From contig NZ_JASNWF010000005.1 in the NCBI RefSeq assembly GCF_030283205.1, positions 248,001-312,000 of the forward strand: 64,000 nt of DNA, in the 5' to 3' direction. The notes under the pieces were generated by a model. The model did not search any database. It was given only the letters and a program-made list of their open reading frames with translations, and was not told where the DNA came from. This DNA is from Actinomadura opuntiae. GTDB lineage: Bacteria > Actinomycetota > Actinomycetes > Streptosporangiales > Streptosporangiaceae. The position numbers were made by a program, and so were the translations under genes. Below are positions 50,980 through 57,862 of this stretch, in pieces. Numbering within the stretch: the first letter of the stretch is position 1; each line of letters opens with the position of its first letter.

Positions 50980-51990
50980 ATGACATCGCAGCCGCGTTCC
51001 CGGCGGGCGGCGTGGACCCTGGTGCTGGTCGCCCCCGCCGTCGCCGAGCTCGCCCTCGGCACCGTCCCGGTCCGGATGATCTGGCTCGTGCTGCTGTACG
51101 TGCCGATCTACGGCGCCGGCGTGCTGCTGATCCGGGAGCTGGTCCGCCGTCTCGGGGGCGGGTGGAGCAGCGTCCTGGTCCTGGGTCTGGTCTACGGGCT
51201 GGTCGAGGAGGGGCTGGCGCTGCAGAGCCTGACCAGCCCGCACCTGTACGACGCGGCGGACTGGGGGCCGAGGCCCTTCGGGGTCAACGCCCCGTACGCC
51301 GAGCTGAACCTGCCCTACCACGCGGTGTTCAGCGTGCTCGTCCCGATCGCGCTGGTCGAGCTGGTGTTCCGCCGCCACGGACGGGCCCCCTACCTGCGCC
51401 GTGGCGGCGTGATCATCACGGGGATCGTCGCTGTTCTCGGGGCGGGTCTGCTGCGGGTCTCCGTCCCGCCCTCAGAGGACCCGCACTACACGTTGCCGGG
51501 TGAGGCTTTACTGATCATCCTGGGGCCCTGCGCGGTGCTCACCTTCGTCGCGCTGTTCGTGCTGCCCCGGCGCCGCCCGTCCGCTTCGCCGGGCATCCCG
51601 CGCACGCCCTGGCGCCTCGGCGTCGTCTGCGGCCTCGCGTCCTTCGGCTTCCTCGCTCTGCTGTTCCCCTTCGCCGGCGCCGACCACTCCGCGTTCGTCC
51701 CGAGGGCGTGGGTGCCGGTTCCGATGGCCGCCGCCGCGCTCCTGGCCGTCTGCACAGCGTTCTACCTGGCCCGGACGGGCGGCTGGACGGACCGCCACCG
51801 CCTCGCCGCGATCTCCGGCGCACTCGTCGCGCACACCGCGTTCGGCTTCGCCGCCAACACCGACAACGTCCCGGACGGGGTCGGCCTGGCCGTCATCGCC
51901 GCGGTGATGAGCTACCTCCTCGCTGCCCTCGCCCGCCGCCTCCGCTCGGACGCCGGCGTCCCCGCTCACGCCACCCGGGCGACCGTGTAG
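50980..51990 (+). CDS. Polytopic membrane protein of unknown function
   Basis: 336 residues from ATG 50980 with about eight hydrophobic helices. GLVYGLVEEGLALQSL has a buried Glu-Glu pair in a helix, which recalls the EExxxR motif of CPBP intramembrane proteases, but the other CPBP motifs (FxxxH, HxxxN) are not obvious. It follows a NarL-type two-component system on the same strand. Its 3' end overlaps the convergent DUF3237 gene by 25 bp. Confidence 0.75.
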   Translation: MTSQPRSRRAAWTLVLVAPAVAELALGTVPVRMIWLVLLYVPIYGAGVLLIRELVRRLGGGWSSVLVLGLVYGLVEEGLALQSLTSPHLYDAADWGPRPFGVNAPYAELNLPYHAVFSVLVPIALVELVFRRHGRAPYLRRGGVIITGIVAVLGAGLLRVSVPPSEDPHYTLPGEALLIILGPCAVLTFVALFVLPRRRPSASPGIPRTPWRLGVVCGLASFGFLALLFPFAGADHSAFVPRAWVPVPMAAAALLAVCTAFYLARTGGWTDRHRLAAISGALVAHTAFGFAANTDNVPDGVGLAVIAAVMSYLLAALARRLRSDAGVPAHATRATV

Positions 51991-52460
51991 GCGATTCCGC
52001 CCTCGACGAAGTAGCCGGAGCCGACGCAGACGATGTCGTTCAGCCATGCGTACCGCTCGGCTCCCGTCTCGAAGAACGGGCTGGTCCTGAAGTAGTACCG
52101 GGACGGGTCGACCCGGTGCCTCCCGGCGGGGTCGGCCATCTCGGCGCGCAGCTCCGGCGGGGTGGTGAAGCGGCCGCCGTACGTCATGTGGATCAGGACT
52201 CCGTCGTCCGTCCGGAGCGTGAGCCGCACGTCCAGGACCATCGTCCCGCCGGGGCGGAACAGCGCCCAGTCGCCGCCGCCCGGGAGCACGTCGCCGCGCA
52301 GGTCCGGGCCCTCGAACGTCCCGCCGGCGGAGCCGAACAGCATGCGCCGCCCGGCCGGTCCGCGGCCGAAGTCCAGCGGCGGATCCAGGTCGACCACTAT
52401 GTCGAAGAGGGGTTCCGTGCGGATCTCTCCGTTGTCCTTCAGGCGCGGGTCCGCGGCCAT
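51966..52460 (-). CDS. DUF3237 family protein
   Basis: 164 residues from ATG 52460 (AAAGG 8 nt upstream; GTG 52469 and ATG 52466 also in frame). PLFDIVVDLDPPLDFGRGPAGRRMLFGSAGGTFEGPDLRGDVLPGGGDW and GVLIHMTYGGRF are the beta-barrel-lining strands of DUF3237, and the C-terminus has SRYYFRTSPFFETGAERYAWLNDIVCVGSG. Function unknown. It lies 21 nt downstream of a SnoaL-like gene and is probably cotranscribed. Confidence 0.9.
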   Translation of the reverse strand: MAADPRLKDNGEIRTEPLFDIVVDLDPPLDFGRGPAGRRMLFGSAGGTFEGPDLRGDVLPGGGDWALFRPGGTMVLDVRLTLRTDDGVLIHMTYGGRFTTPPELRAEMADPAGRHRVDPSRYYFRTSPFFETGAERYAWLNDIVCVGSGYFVEGGIAYTVARVA

Positions 52461-52481
52461 GTGCATCACCTTTCCGGGGGT

Positions 52482-52928
52482 TCAGGCGGCGGCGAAGAGC
52501 CTGCGCCGGACGGCGTCGGCCGAGACGCCCGACTGGGCGCACAGCTCCGACAGGTCGAAGAAGAAGTACTCGCCGGCGATCAGGTCGTCCCTGAAGGCGA
52601 ACCGGATGAACACCGGCAGTTCGGCGCGCCTGCCGTCGGGCACCACGCCGAAGCGGTCGCCCGTCCAGGTCATCCGGACCGTCCCCCAGCAGACGAGGGC
52701 CTCGCCGTTCGCCGCATGCCCCTGCAGCGCGACGTCGTAGTCGGGGAACGAGGCGAAGAACCGGCGCAGCGCCTTCTCGTTTTCCGCGTGGCCGCGCGCG
52801 GTCGTCCCGAAGGCGGGGGTCTCCAGCACCATCTCCGGGTGCAGCAGCTTCATCGCCGCGGGCACGTCCTGGCGGCTCTTGGCGACGGCGAGCTCCTGCG
52901 CCAGCGCGAACATGCGATCGCTGTCCAT
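52482..52928 (-). CDS. SnoaL/NTF2-like protein, probably from a leaderless transcript
   Basis: 148 residues. AQELAVAKSRQDVPAAMKLLHPEMVLETPAFGTTARGHAENEKALRRFFASFPDYDV is the typical first half of the NTF2-like polyketide-cyclase fold. The ATG at 52928 lies 6 nt after a -10 hexamer, so the mRNA should begin at or next to the start codon. Catalytic role unknown. It heads a two-gene unit with DUF3237. Confidence 0.87.
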   Translation of the reverse strand: MDSDRMFALAQELAVAKSRQDVPAAMKLLHPEMVLETPAFGTTARGHAENEKALRRFFASFPDYDVALQGHAANGEALVCWGTVRMTWTGDRFGVVPDGRRAELPVFIRFAFRDDLIAGEYFFFDLSELCAQSGVSADAVRRRLFAAA

Positions 52929-52934
52929 GGGAAA

Positions 52935-52963
52935 ACAATACGAACGATCGTACAAATTGACAA
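52935..52963 (-). promoter_or_regulatory. Leaderless promoter with internal operator
   Basis: On the minus strand, TTGTCA (52963-52958) and TATTGT (52940-52935) are spaced 17 bp. A TACGA-ACGA-TCGTA inverted repeat (52939-52952) lies in the spacer and covers the -10. Only 6 nt separate the -10 from the ATG at 52928. Confidence 0.7.
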
Positions 52964-52989
52964 GGGGTCTTCGCCCGGCATGCCTTTGC

Positions 52990-53016
52990 TATAACGGAAC
53001 GAATCTGTCCGCTATA
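52990..53016. promoter_or_regulatory. Inverted repeat before the DinB-like gene
   Basis: TATAACGGA (52990-52998) and TCCGCTATA (53008-53016) pair at 8 of 9 positions over a 9-bp spacer. It is in the divergent gap, 18 bp before the ATG at 53034. It could be an operator or contain the -10 element (TATAAC). Confidence 0.5.
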
Positions 53017-53033
53017 TGCGCCAGGCTGGGCGC

Positions 53034-53600
53034 ATGACCGAGCAGACCTGGAATCCCCTGCTGCGGGACCAGCTCACCTGGCACTGGACCAACCTGCTGC
53101 GCCCCCGCCTCGACGGGCTCACCGACGACGAGTACTTCTGGGAGCCCGTCGCCGATTGCTGGAGCGTCCGCCCGCGCGGCACCGGCACCGCCCCGGTGCA
53201 GGCCGGATCCGGCGCGATGACCATCGACTTCGCGTTCCCGCCGCCGGAGCCCGCGCCGTTCACGACGATCGCCTGGCGGCTCGGGCACGTCATCGTCGGC
53301 GTCCTCGCCGTCCGCAACGCCGCGCACTTCGGCCGCGCCGCCACCGACTACGACGCGTTCGAATACGCCGCGACCGCGTCCGAGGCACTGGCCCAACTCG
53401 ACGCCGAGTACGCCGCGTGGACGGCCGGAGTCGAGTCCCTCGGCGAGTCCGGCCTCGCCCGCCCGTGCGGGGACGCCGAGGCGCCGTGGGGCGACCGTCC
53501 GATGGGGTCGCTGGTCCTGCACATCAACCGCGAGATGATCCACCACCTGTCCGAGGTGTGCCTGCTCCGCGACCTCCACCTGCACCGGAAGGCGAACTGA
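53034..53600 (+). CDS. DinB-family protein
   Basis: 188 residues from ATG 53034. The four-helix DinB/YfiT fold is indicated by LLRDQLTWHWTNLLRPRLDGLTDDEYFW, IAWRLGHVIVGVLAVRNAAHFG (first His ligand) and SLVLHINREMIHHLSEVCLLRDL (second and third His). Three His residues form the divalent-metal site. In actinomycetes such proteins are often mycothiol or bacillithiol-dependent transferases; here the thiol is inferred. Linked to the VOC gene 1 nt downstream. Confidence 0.88.
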   Translation: MTEQTWNPLLRDQLTWHWTNLLRPRLDGLTDDEYFWEPVADCWSVRPRGTGTAPVQAGSGAMTIDFAFPPPEPAPFTTIAWRLGHVIVGVLAVRNAAHFGRAATDYDAFEYAATASEALAQLDAEYAAWTAGVESLGESGLARPCGDAEAPWGDRPMGSLVLHINREMIHHLSEVCLLRDLHLHRKAN

Positions 53601-53601
53601 C

Positions 53602-54039
53602 ATGGCCCGCGAAACCCAGATCACCTTCGACTGCGCCGACCCGGCCGCCCTCGCCGCCTTCTGGGCCGAGGCCCTCGGCTACCGGCTCCAGGACCCGCCC
53701 GGGAACTTCCGGACCTGGGACGAGGCCCTCGACGCGATGGGCGTCCCGCCCGAACGCCGCAACGACGCCTCGGCCGTCGTCGACCCGGGCGGCGCCGGCC
53801 CGCGGCTGTTCTTCCAGCGCGTCCCGGAGCCCAAGACGGTCAAGAACCGCGTCCACCTCGACGTCCGCGCGGCCCCCGGCCTCACCGGCGACGCGCGGAT
53901 GGCGGCCCTCGAAGCGGAGGCGGAGCGGCTCGCCTCCCACGGCGCCACCCGGGTCCAGCGGTTCGAACCCGCTCCCCCGCTGGAAGCCGGTCACATCATC
54001 ATGACCGACCCCGAAGGCAACGAATTCTGCCTCGACTGA
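53602..54039 (+). CDS. VOC-superfamily protein (glyoxalase-like)
   Basis: 145 residues. ITFDCADPAALAAFWAEALGYRL starts module one and KNRVHLDVRA starts module two, with the closing HIIMTDPEGNEFCLD strand bearing the usual Glu. The His and Glu metal positions are kept. It begins 1 nt after the DinB stop, so translation is coupled. DinB plus VOC suggests thiol-dependent detoxification. Confidence 0.9.
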   Translation: MARETQITFDCADPAALAAFWAEALGYRLQDPPGNFRTWDEALDAMGVPPERRNDASAVVDPGGAGPRLFFQRVPEPKTVKNRVHLDVRAAPGLTGDARMAALEAEAERLASHGATRVQRFEPAPPLEAGHIIMTDPEGNEFCLD

Positions 54040-54049
54040 CCCGCCCCGG

Positions 54050-54622
54050 TCAGCGGACGACGTCGAAGACGTTCTTCTGGATGCCGTTCGCGTACGCCTC
54101 GTGCTCGACGAGCTTCAGCTTCTGCGTGTCCTTGTCGGTGTCGCTGAACAGGCGCTTGCCGGCGCCGAGCAGCAGCGGGTAGACGAGCAGGTGGTAGCGG
54201 TCGATCAGGCCCGCGTCGGACAGGTCCCGGTTGAGGGTGGCGCTGCCGGCGATGATGATCGGCCCGCCCTCGGTCTCCTTGAGCGCGGCGACCTCGTCCA
54301 GCGAACGCAGGATCGTCGTCTCGCCCCAGTCGGAGACCAGGTCGTCGTCCTTGAGGGTGGTGGAGACGACGTACTTCGGCATCACCTTGTAGTCGGCGAA
54401 CTCCTCCATGGACGGCCACACCGGGCTGAACGCCTCGTAGCTGACCCGGCCCATCATCATCGCGGCGGCCTCCTGCTGCTCCCGCCCCTTGATCTCGTAG
54501 GCCTCCGGCAGGAACTCGACCTCCTTGAAGGTCCATCCGGAGTTCCGGTACCCCGGCTCCCCGCCGGGCGCCTCGACGACGCCGTCAAGCGAAACGAAGG
54601 CGGAGCTGATCAGAGTGCGCAT
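54050..54622 (-). CDS. Dihydrofolate-reductase-like (RibD C-terminal) protein
   Basis: 190 residues from ATG 54622. MRTLISSAFVSLDGVVEAPGG, MMMGRVSYEAFSPVW, KYVVSTTL and GGPIIIAGSATLNRDLSDAGLIDRYHLLVYPLLLGAGKRLF match the RibD C-terminal/YwjB-YyaP branch of the DHFR fold. NADPH binding is expected; the substrate is unknown and is not folate. Monocistronic and convergent with the VOC gene, 11 nt apart. Confidence 0.92.
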   Translation of the reverse strand: MRTLISSAFVSLDGVVEAPGGEPGYRNSGWTFKEVEFLPEAYEIKGREQQEAAAMMMGRVSYEAFSPVWPSMEEFADYKVMPKYVVSTTLKDDDLVSDWGETTILRSLDEVAALKETEGGPIIIAGSATLNRDLSDAGLIDRYHLLVYPLLLGAGKRLFSDTDKDTQKLKLVEHEAYANGIQKNVFDVVR

Positions 54623-54828
54623 CGTGGTCTCCCGAGCTTCTCGTGGCGGTTCCCCTGGGGCCGGCGGCCCGTGTCCGTCCACCCGACCATGACAGACCGC
54701 CCACCCCCCGAAAACTCATCGCCCCCACCGGACCGCCCCCGGCCACCCCTCAACACCGCACCCGCTCACCCATCGCCGCCGTCGCCTGAACCACGCCGAA
54801 CCCCTTCGAAACCGCACGGACACTCGGC

Positions 54829-54970
54829 AACCGCCGAACGGCGGCATGAGGTGGGCGGCGTCGCCGAGCAGCGGTGTCGGCGGTGGTGAGGCCGCTCGCG
54901 GCGATCCAGTCGGACGACGCGCGCCGGATGAGGTAGACGCGGATGCGCTCTCCGCCGTTGCGCTGGGCGG
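54829..54970 (-). pseudogene. Fragment of an FAD-dependent monooxygenase
   Basis: Within the 404-bp gap 54623-55026, the minus strand encodes AQRNGGERIRVYLIRR in one frame and, after a shift, LLGDAAHLMPPFGG in another. These are consecutive landmarks of the PHBH/TetX-type flavin monooxygenase family (substrate domain, then the FAD-binding GDAAH motif), but about 80 residues between them and both ends of the gene are gone. The rest of the gap (54623-54828) is C-rich and shows nothing. Confidence 0.65.
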
Positions 54971-55026
54971 CTCGCTGAGGTGCGGCGTGTTGTTATGGCC
55001 GTCCCGAGAGGACGCGGCCGTCGTGT

Positions 55027-55818
55027 TCAGGGGACTGCCGGGGTCTTGGCCGCGTCGTCGGGAGGCGGTTCGAAGTAGGCGGCGGTCTCGGTGTCGGCCG
55101 GGTAGTAGGACTCGATCGCGACCTCGTCCAGCGTGATGTCCATCGGGGTGCCGAACGTGGTGATGGTCGAGAACAGCCGCAGCTCCCGCCCGCCGAAGCG
55201 GACGATCATCGGGATCAGGACGTCGGATTCGGCCGGCGGGCCGTCCTCGGGGCCGGGCGCCAGCAGTTCCTCGTAGAGGGCGGTGAGTTCGGGGTCGGGG
55301 GCGGCGGCGAGCTGGCGCCTGACCCGGGAGCGGAACACCGCGCGCACGTCGGACAGGTTGACGACCAGGGCGGCGAGGCCGCGCGGATCCAGTCCGAGCC
55401 GCAGCAGATTGACCGGCGGCCGCAGCAGTTCGGGATCGACCTCCGCGAGGAACGGTTCGAGTGCGCGGTTGGTCGTCACGATGTTCCATCGGCGGTCGAA
55501 GGCCAGTGCCGGGTACGGCTCGTGCGCGCGGAGGACCCGCTCGACCGCGTTCCGGGCCGCCGTCAGCGCACCGTCGCCGAGCGGCCGCTCGGGGTACCGG
55601 GGCGCGAAGCCGGCCGCGAGCAGCAGCCGGTTGCGGTCGCGCAGCGGCACGTCGAGCTGGTCCGCGAGGCGGACGACCATCTCGGCGCTCGGGTTGGACT
55701 TGCCCGTCTCGACCAGGCTGACGTGCCGGGGCGAGACGTCCGCCGCGATCGCCAGGTCGAGCTGGCTGAGCCGGCGGCGATGCCGCCACTGCCGCAGGAG
55801 CTCCCCGACCGTGTGCAT
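55027..55818 (-). CDS. XRE-family regulator with MmyB-like ligand-binding domain
   Basis: 263 residues. HTH at about 7-62 (LSQLDLAIAADVSPRHVSLVETGKSNPSAEMVVRLADQLDV), then the MmyB-like PAS-type domain with FDRRWNIVTTNRALEPFL and LRLGLDPRGL. Family members bind a fatty-acid-like or other small ligand. It is divergent from the SnoaL-like gene, with a 17-bp perfect palindrome between, and adjacent to the monooxygenase fragment, its possible former target. Confidence 0.92.
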   Translation of the reverse strand: MHTVGELLRQWRHRRRLSQLDLAIAADVSPRHVSLVETGKSNPSAEMVVRLADQLDVPLRDRNRLLLAAGFAPRYPERPLGDGALTAARNAVERVLRAHEPYPALAFDRRWNIVTTNRALEPFLAEVDPELLRPPVNLLRLGLDPRGLAALVVNLSDVRAVFRSRVRRQLAAAPDPELTALYEELLAPGPEDGPPAESDVLIPMIVRFGGRELRLFSTITTFGTPMDITLDEVAIESYYPADTETAAYFEPPPDDAAKTPAVP

Positions 55819-55853
55819 GGTCCTGAAGGGTACTCATCGTGGCGCCGGACGCC

Positions 55854-55870
55854 ATGAAATGCCATTTCAT
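55854..55870. promoter_or_regulatory. Perfect 17-bp operator palindrome
   Basis: ATGAAATG-C-CATTTCAT lies between the divergent XRE regulator (start 55818) and the SnoaL-like gene (start 55905). It is the most AT-rich and most symmetric element in the gap, and the likely XRE-protein binding site. Confidence 0.75.
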
Positions 55871-55904
55871 CGACAATTCCCGCGGCGGTGGAAAGACTGC
55901 GTCC

Positions 55905-56291
55905 ATGACGAACGACAACAAGGGCATCATTCAGCGGGCACTGGCGGAACTGATCGAGACGGGCGGCGTGGAAACGCTCGAACCGCTGCTGAGCGACGGC
56001 TTCGTCCACCACCGTCCGGACGCGACGTCCTCGACCAAGGCGGAATGGCTCGCCGCCGTGCAGACGACGCTCACCGGCCCGCTGGCCGGCATGGAGGTCG
56101 AGGTCCGGCACCTGCTCGCCGACGACGACCACGTCGTGCTGCATTCCCGGCGGCGACTCCCCGGCGGGGGTCCGGAGATCGCGGTCGTCGACATCTGGCG
56201 GATCGAGGACGGGCTGGTCGCCGAATGCTGGGAGACCATCGAGCCGGTGGCCCATGCGGCCGCGAATTTGGAATGGTGGAACCGTTCCTGA
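55905..56291 (+). CDS. SnoaL-like polyketide-cyclase-fold protein
   Basis: 128 residues from ATG 55905, downstream of the palindrome (an earlier in-frame ATG at 55839 would place the operator inside the gene). IIQRALAELIETGGVETLEPLLSDGFVHHRPDATSSTKAEWLAAVQ and VVDIWRIEDGLVAECWETIEP give the SnoaL pattern of a predicted aldol-type cyclase or hydrolase-like barrel. Probably controlled by the divergent XRE regulator. Confidence 0.88.
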   Translation: MTNDNKGIIQRALAELIETGGVETLEPLLSDGFVHHRPDATSSTKAEWLAAVQTTLTGPLAGMEVEVRHLLADDDHVVLHSRRRLPGGGPEIAVVDIWRIEDGLVAECWETIEPVAHAAANLEWWNRS

Positions 56292-56351
56292 ACGGTCTCC
56301 CCCCGCGCCGCAGGCGGTAGCGTTTCGGAAGCCGAAACGAGGGGGTGGGCC

Positions 56352-56675
56352 ATGGCGAGGCCGGGCAGGCCGGTGCGGGGGTCGACGACGGGGCGGCCGA
56401 TCATGGCGGCGCTCGACCTGTTCGGGCGGCGGTGGACGCTGCGGATCGTGTGGGAGCTGCACGACGGGCCGCTCGGGTTCCGGCCGCTGCAGCAGCGGTG
56501 CGACGGGATGTCGTCGAGCGTGCTGCGGCAGCGGCTGGTCGAGCTGGCCGAGGCGGGGCTCGTCCGGCAGGCCGATGACGGCCGGTACGAGCTCACCCCG
56601 CTCGGCGCGGACGCGCGGGAGGCGCTCGGGCCGCTGTCGCGCTGGTCCGAGCGGTGGGCCGCGGAGCTGGACTGA
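56352..56675 (+). CDS. HxlR-family regulator
   Basis: 107 residues. MAALDLFGRRWTLRIVWELHDGPLGFRPLQQRCDGMSSSVLRQRLVELAEAGLV is the HxlR winged helix. The only Cys, in QQRCDGM, may sense thiol stress as in other family members (inference). GTTTCGG-AAG-CCGAAAC (56322-56338) precedes it. The AhpD-like gene follows 66 nt downstream behind two GCTTC/GAAGC dyads. Confidence 0.9.
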   Translation: MARPGRPVRGSTTGRPIMAALDLFGRRWTLRIVWELHDGPLGFRPLQQRCDGMSSSVLRQRLVELAEAGLVRQADDGRYELTPLGADAREALGPLSRWSERWAAELD

Positions 56676-56682
56676 CCCCTTG

Positions 56683-56725
56683 TGCTTCTGTTTTCGAAGC
56701 GCGATGATGCTTCTGAAAACGAAGC
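56683..56725. promoter_or_regulatory. Two tandem GCTTC-N7-GAAGC operators before the AhpD-like gene
   Basis: TGCTTCTGTTTTCGAAGC (56683-56700) and TGCTTCTGAAAACGAAGC (56708-56725) are identical except for the central four bases, and repeat with a 25-bp period. They fill the gap between the HxlR gene and the AhpD-like gene (ATG 56742). HxlR proteins often bind two such sites cooperatively. Confidence 0.75.
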
Positions 56726-56741
56726 ACTCCAGGGAGGCGTC

Positions 56742-57293
56742 ATGGCGCGCATCGCACCGCTCGAACCCCCGTACGCACCGGAGATCGCGGAGGCCCTGCG
56801 CAAGTGGATGCCGCCCGGTGTGGCGCACGAGCCGCTGGCCCTGTTCCGCGTCCTGCACCGCAACCCCGAGCTCGCGTCGCGGATGCGCGTCCTCGGCGCG
56901 GGGCTGCTCGCGCACGGGCGGCTCCCCGCGCGGGACCGCGAGATCGTCATCGACCGGACGTGCGCGCGGGCCGGGTGCGAGTACGAGTGGGGCGTGCACG
57001 TCGCGACGTTCGGAGAAGCGGCCGGGCTGACGGCGGAGCAGGTCGAGGCGACCGTGTCCGGGGACCCCGCCCCCTGGTCGGCACGGGAGCGCCTGCTCGT
57101 GCGGGCCGTCGACGAGCTGCACGACTCCGCCCGGCTGCCGCGGGAGACGTGGGACAGGCTCGCCGCGCACTACGACGAGCCCCGGCTGCTGGAGCTGCTC
57201 GTCCTCGCCGGGTGGTACCGGATGATCGGCCAGCTGATCAACGCGCTGGAGATCGGGAACGAGCCGTGGGCGCCCGCGTTCGCGGGGCGGTGA
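56742..57293 (+). CDS. AhpD-like carboxymuconolactone decarboxylase-fold protein
   Basis: 183 residues from ATG 56742 (GGGAGG upstream). ALFRVLHRNPELASRMRVLGAGLLAHGRLPARDREIVIDRTCARAGCEYEWGVHVATFGEAAGL is the CMD/AhpD core: Cys in TCARAGCEYEW, the E-x-x-W-x-x-H that shuttles protons, and His. CxxxxC replaces the canonical CxxC. A peroxidase-type or decarboxylase activity is possible. Probably controlled by the HxlR protein immediately upstream. Confidence 0.9.
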   Translation: MARIAPLEPPYAPEIAEALRKWMPPGVAHEPLALFRVLHRNPELASRMRVLGAGLLAHGRLPARDREIVIDRTCARAGCEYEWGVHVATFGEAAGLTAEQVEATVSGDPAPWSARERLLVRAVDELHDSARLPRETWDRLAAHYDEPRLLELLVLAGWYRMIGQLINALEIGNEPWAPAFAGR

Positions 57294-57294
57294 C

Positions 57295-57750
57295 TTACAG
57301 GTCGAACTCGGCGGGCGGGAGGCCGACCGCGAAGCACGCCTCGCGGACGACGGCCTTCTCCCGCTCGTCGAAGTCGCCGTCCGCGCCGCCGATGACGATG
57401 CCGATCTGGATGACGGCGCGGGCCTCGGCGGGCTTCTTCTTCACCTTGCCGATGTCCTGGAGGACGGCGACCTTCCCGAAGTCGAAGTCGGCGGTCAGCT
57501 TGGCCACGTAGTCGTTGAAGCGGCGCTGCAGGTCGTCGGCCGCGAAGTTCTGCAGCACCTCGTTGCCCATGATCAGCGACGCGGTGCGCTGCCGCTCGGC
57601 CGCGTCGACGCTGCCGTCGGCCGCCGCGACCAGCGCGCACATGGCCATGCTCGCGTCCCGGAACGCTCCGCTGGTCAGTTCGTTCTTCTTGGTGAGCAGC
57701 TGCGCCTGCATCGTCTGCGTCGACTCGCGGAGCCTGTTCCAGAGAGCCAT
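57295..57750 (-). CDS. TerB-family tellurite-resistance-type protein
   Basis: 151 residues from ATG 57750 (GGGAGGGG upstream). MALWNRLRESTQTMQAQLL, then AMCALVAAADGSVDAAERQRTASLIMGNEVLQNF and AVIQIGIVIGGADGDFDEREKAVVREAC have the two acidic D-G-x-(V/F)-D-x-x-E metal-binding loops of TerB. TerB links membrane and stress complexes with Ter proteins. No other ter genes are adjacent; it is a single gene convergent with the AhpD-like gene. Confidence 0.92.
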   Translation of the reverse strand: MALWNRLRESTQTMQAQLLTKKNELTSGAFRDASMAMCALVAAADGSVDAAERQRTASLIMGNEVLQNFAADDLQRRFNDYVAKLTADFDFGKVAVLQDIGKVKKKPAEARAVIQIGIVIGGADGDFDEREKAVVREACFAVGLPPAEFDL

Positions 57751-57862
57751 GCTTCCCCTCCCACGTCGCCGTGCGGACGGTCCGCACTCACTTCTACAAC
57801 TGTAGTAATCGAGGGATGGTTCCCGGCGGGGCGAGGGAACCGCGCTGCCGTGGGACGGTGGT

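Noticed and set aside
50980..51990. CPBP-type intramembrane protease
   Set aside because: Only one Glu-Glu pair is seen; the other conserved Arg, His and Asn motifs of the family are not evident.
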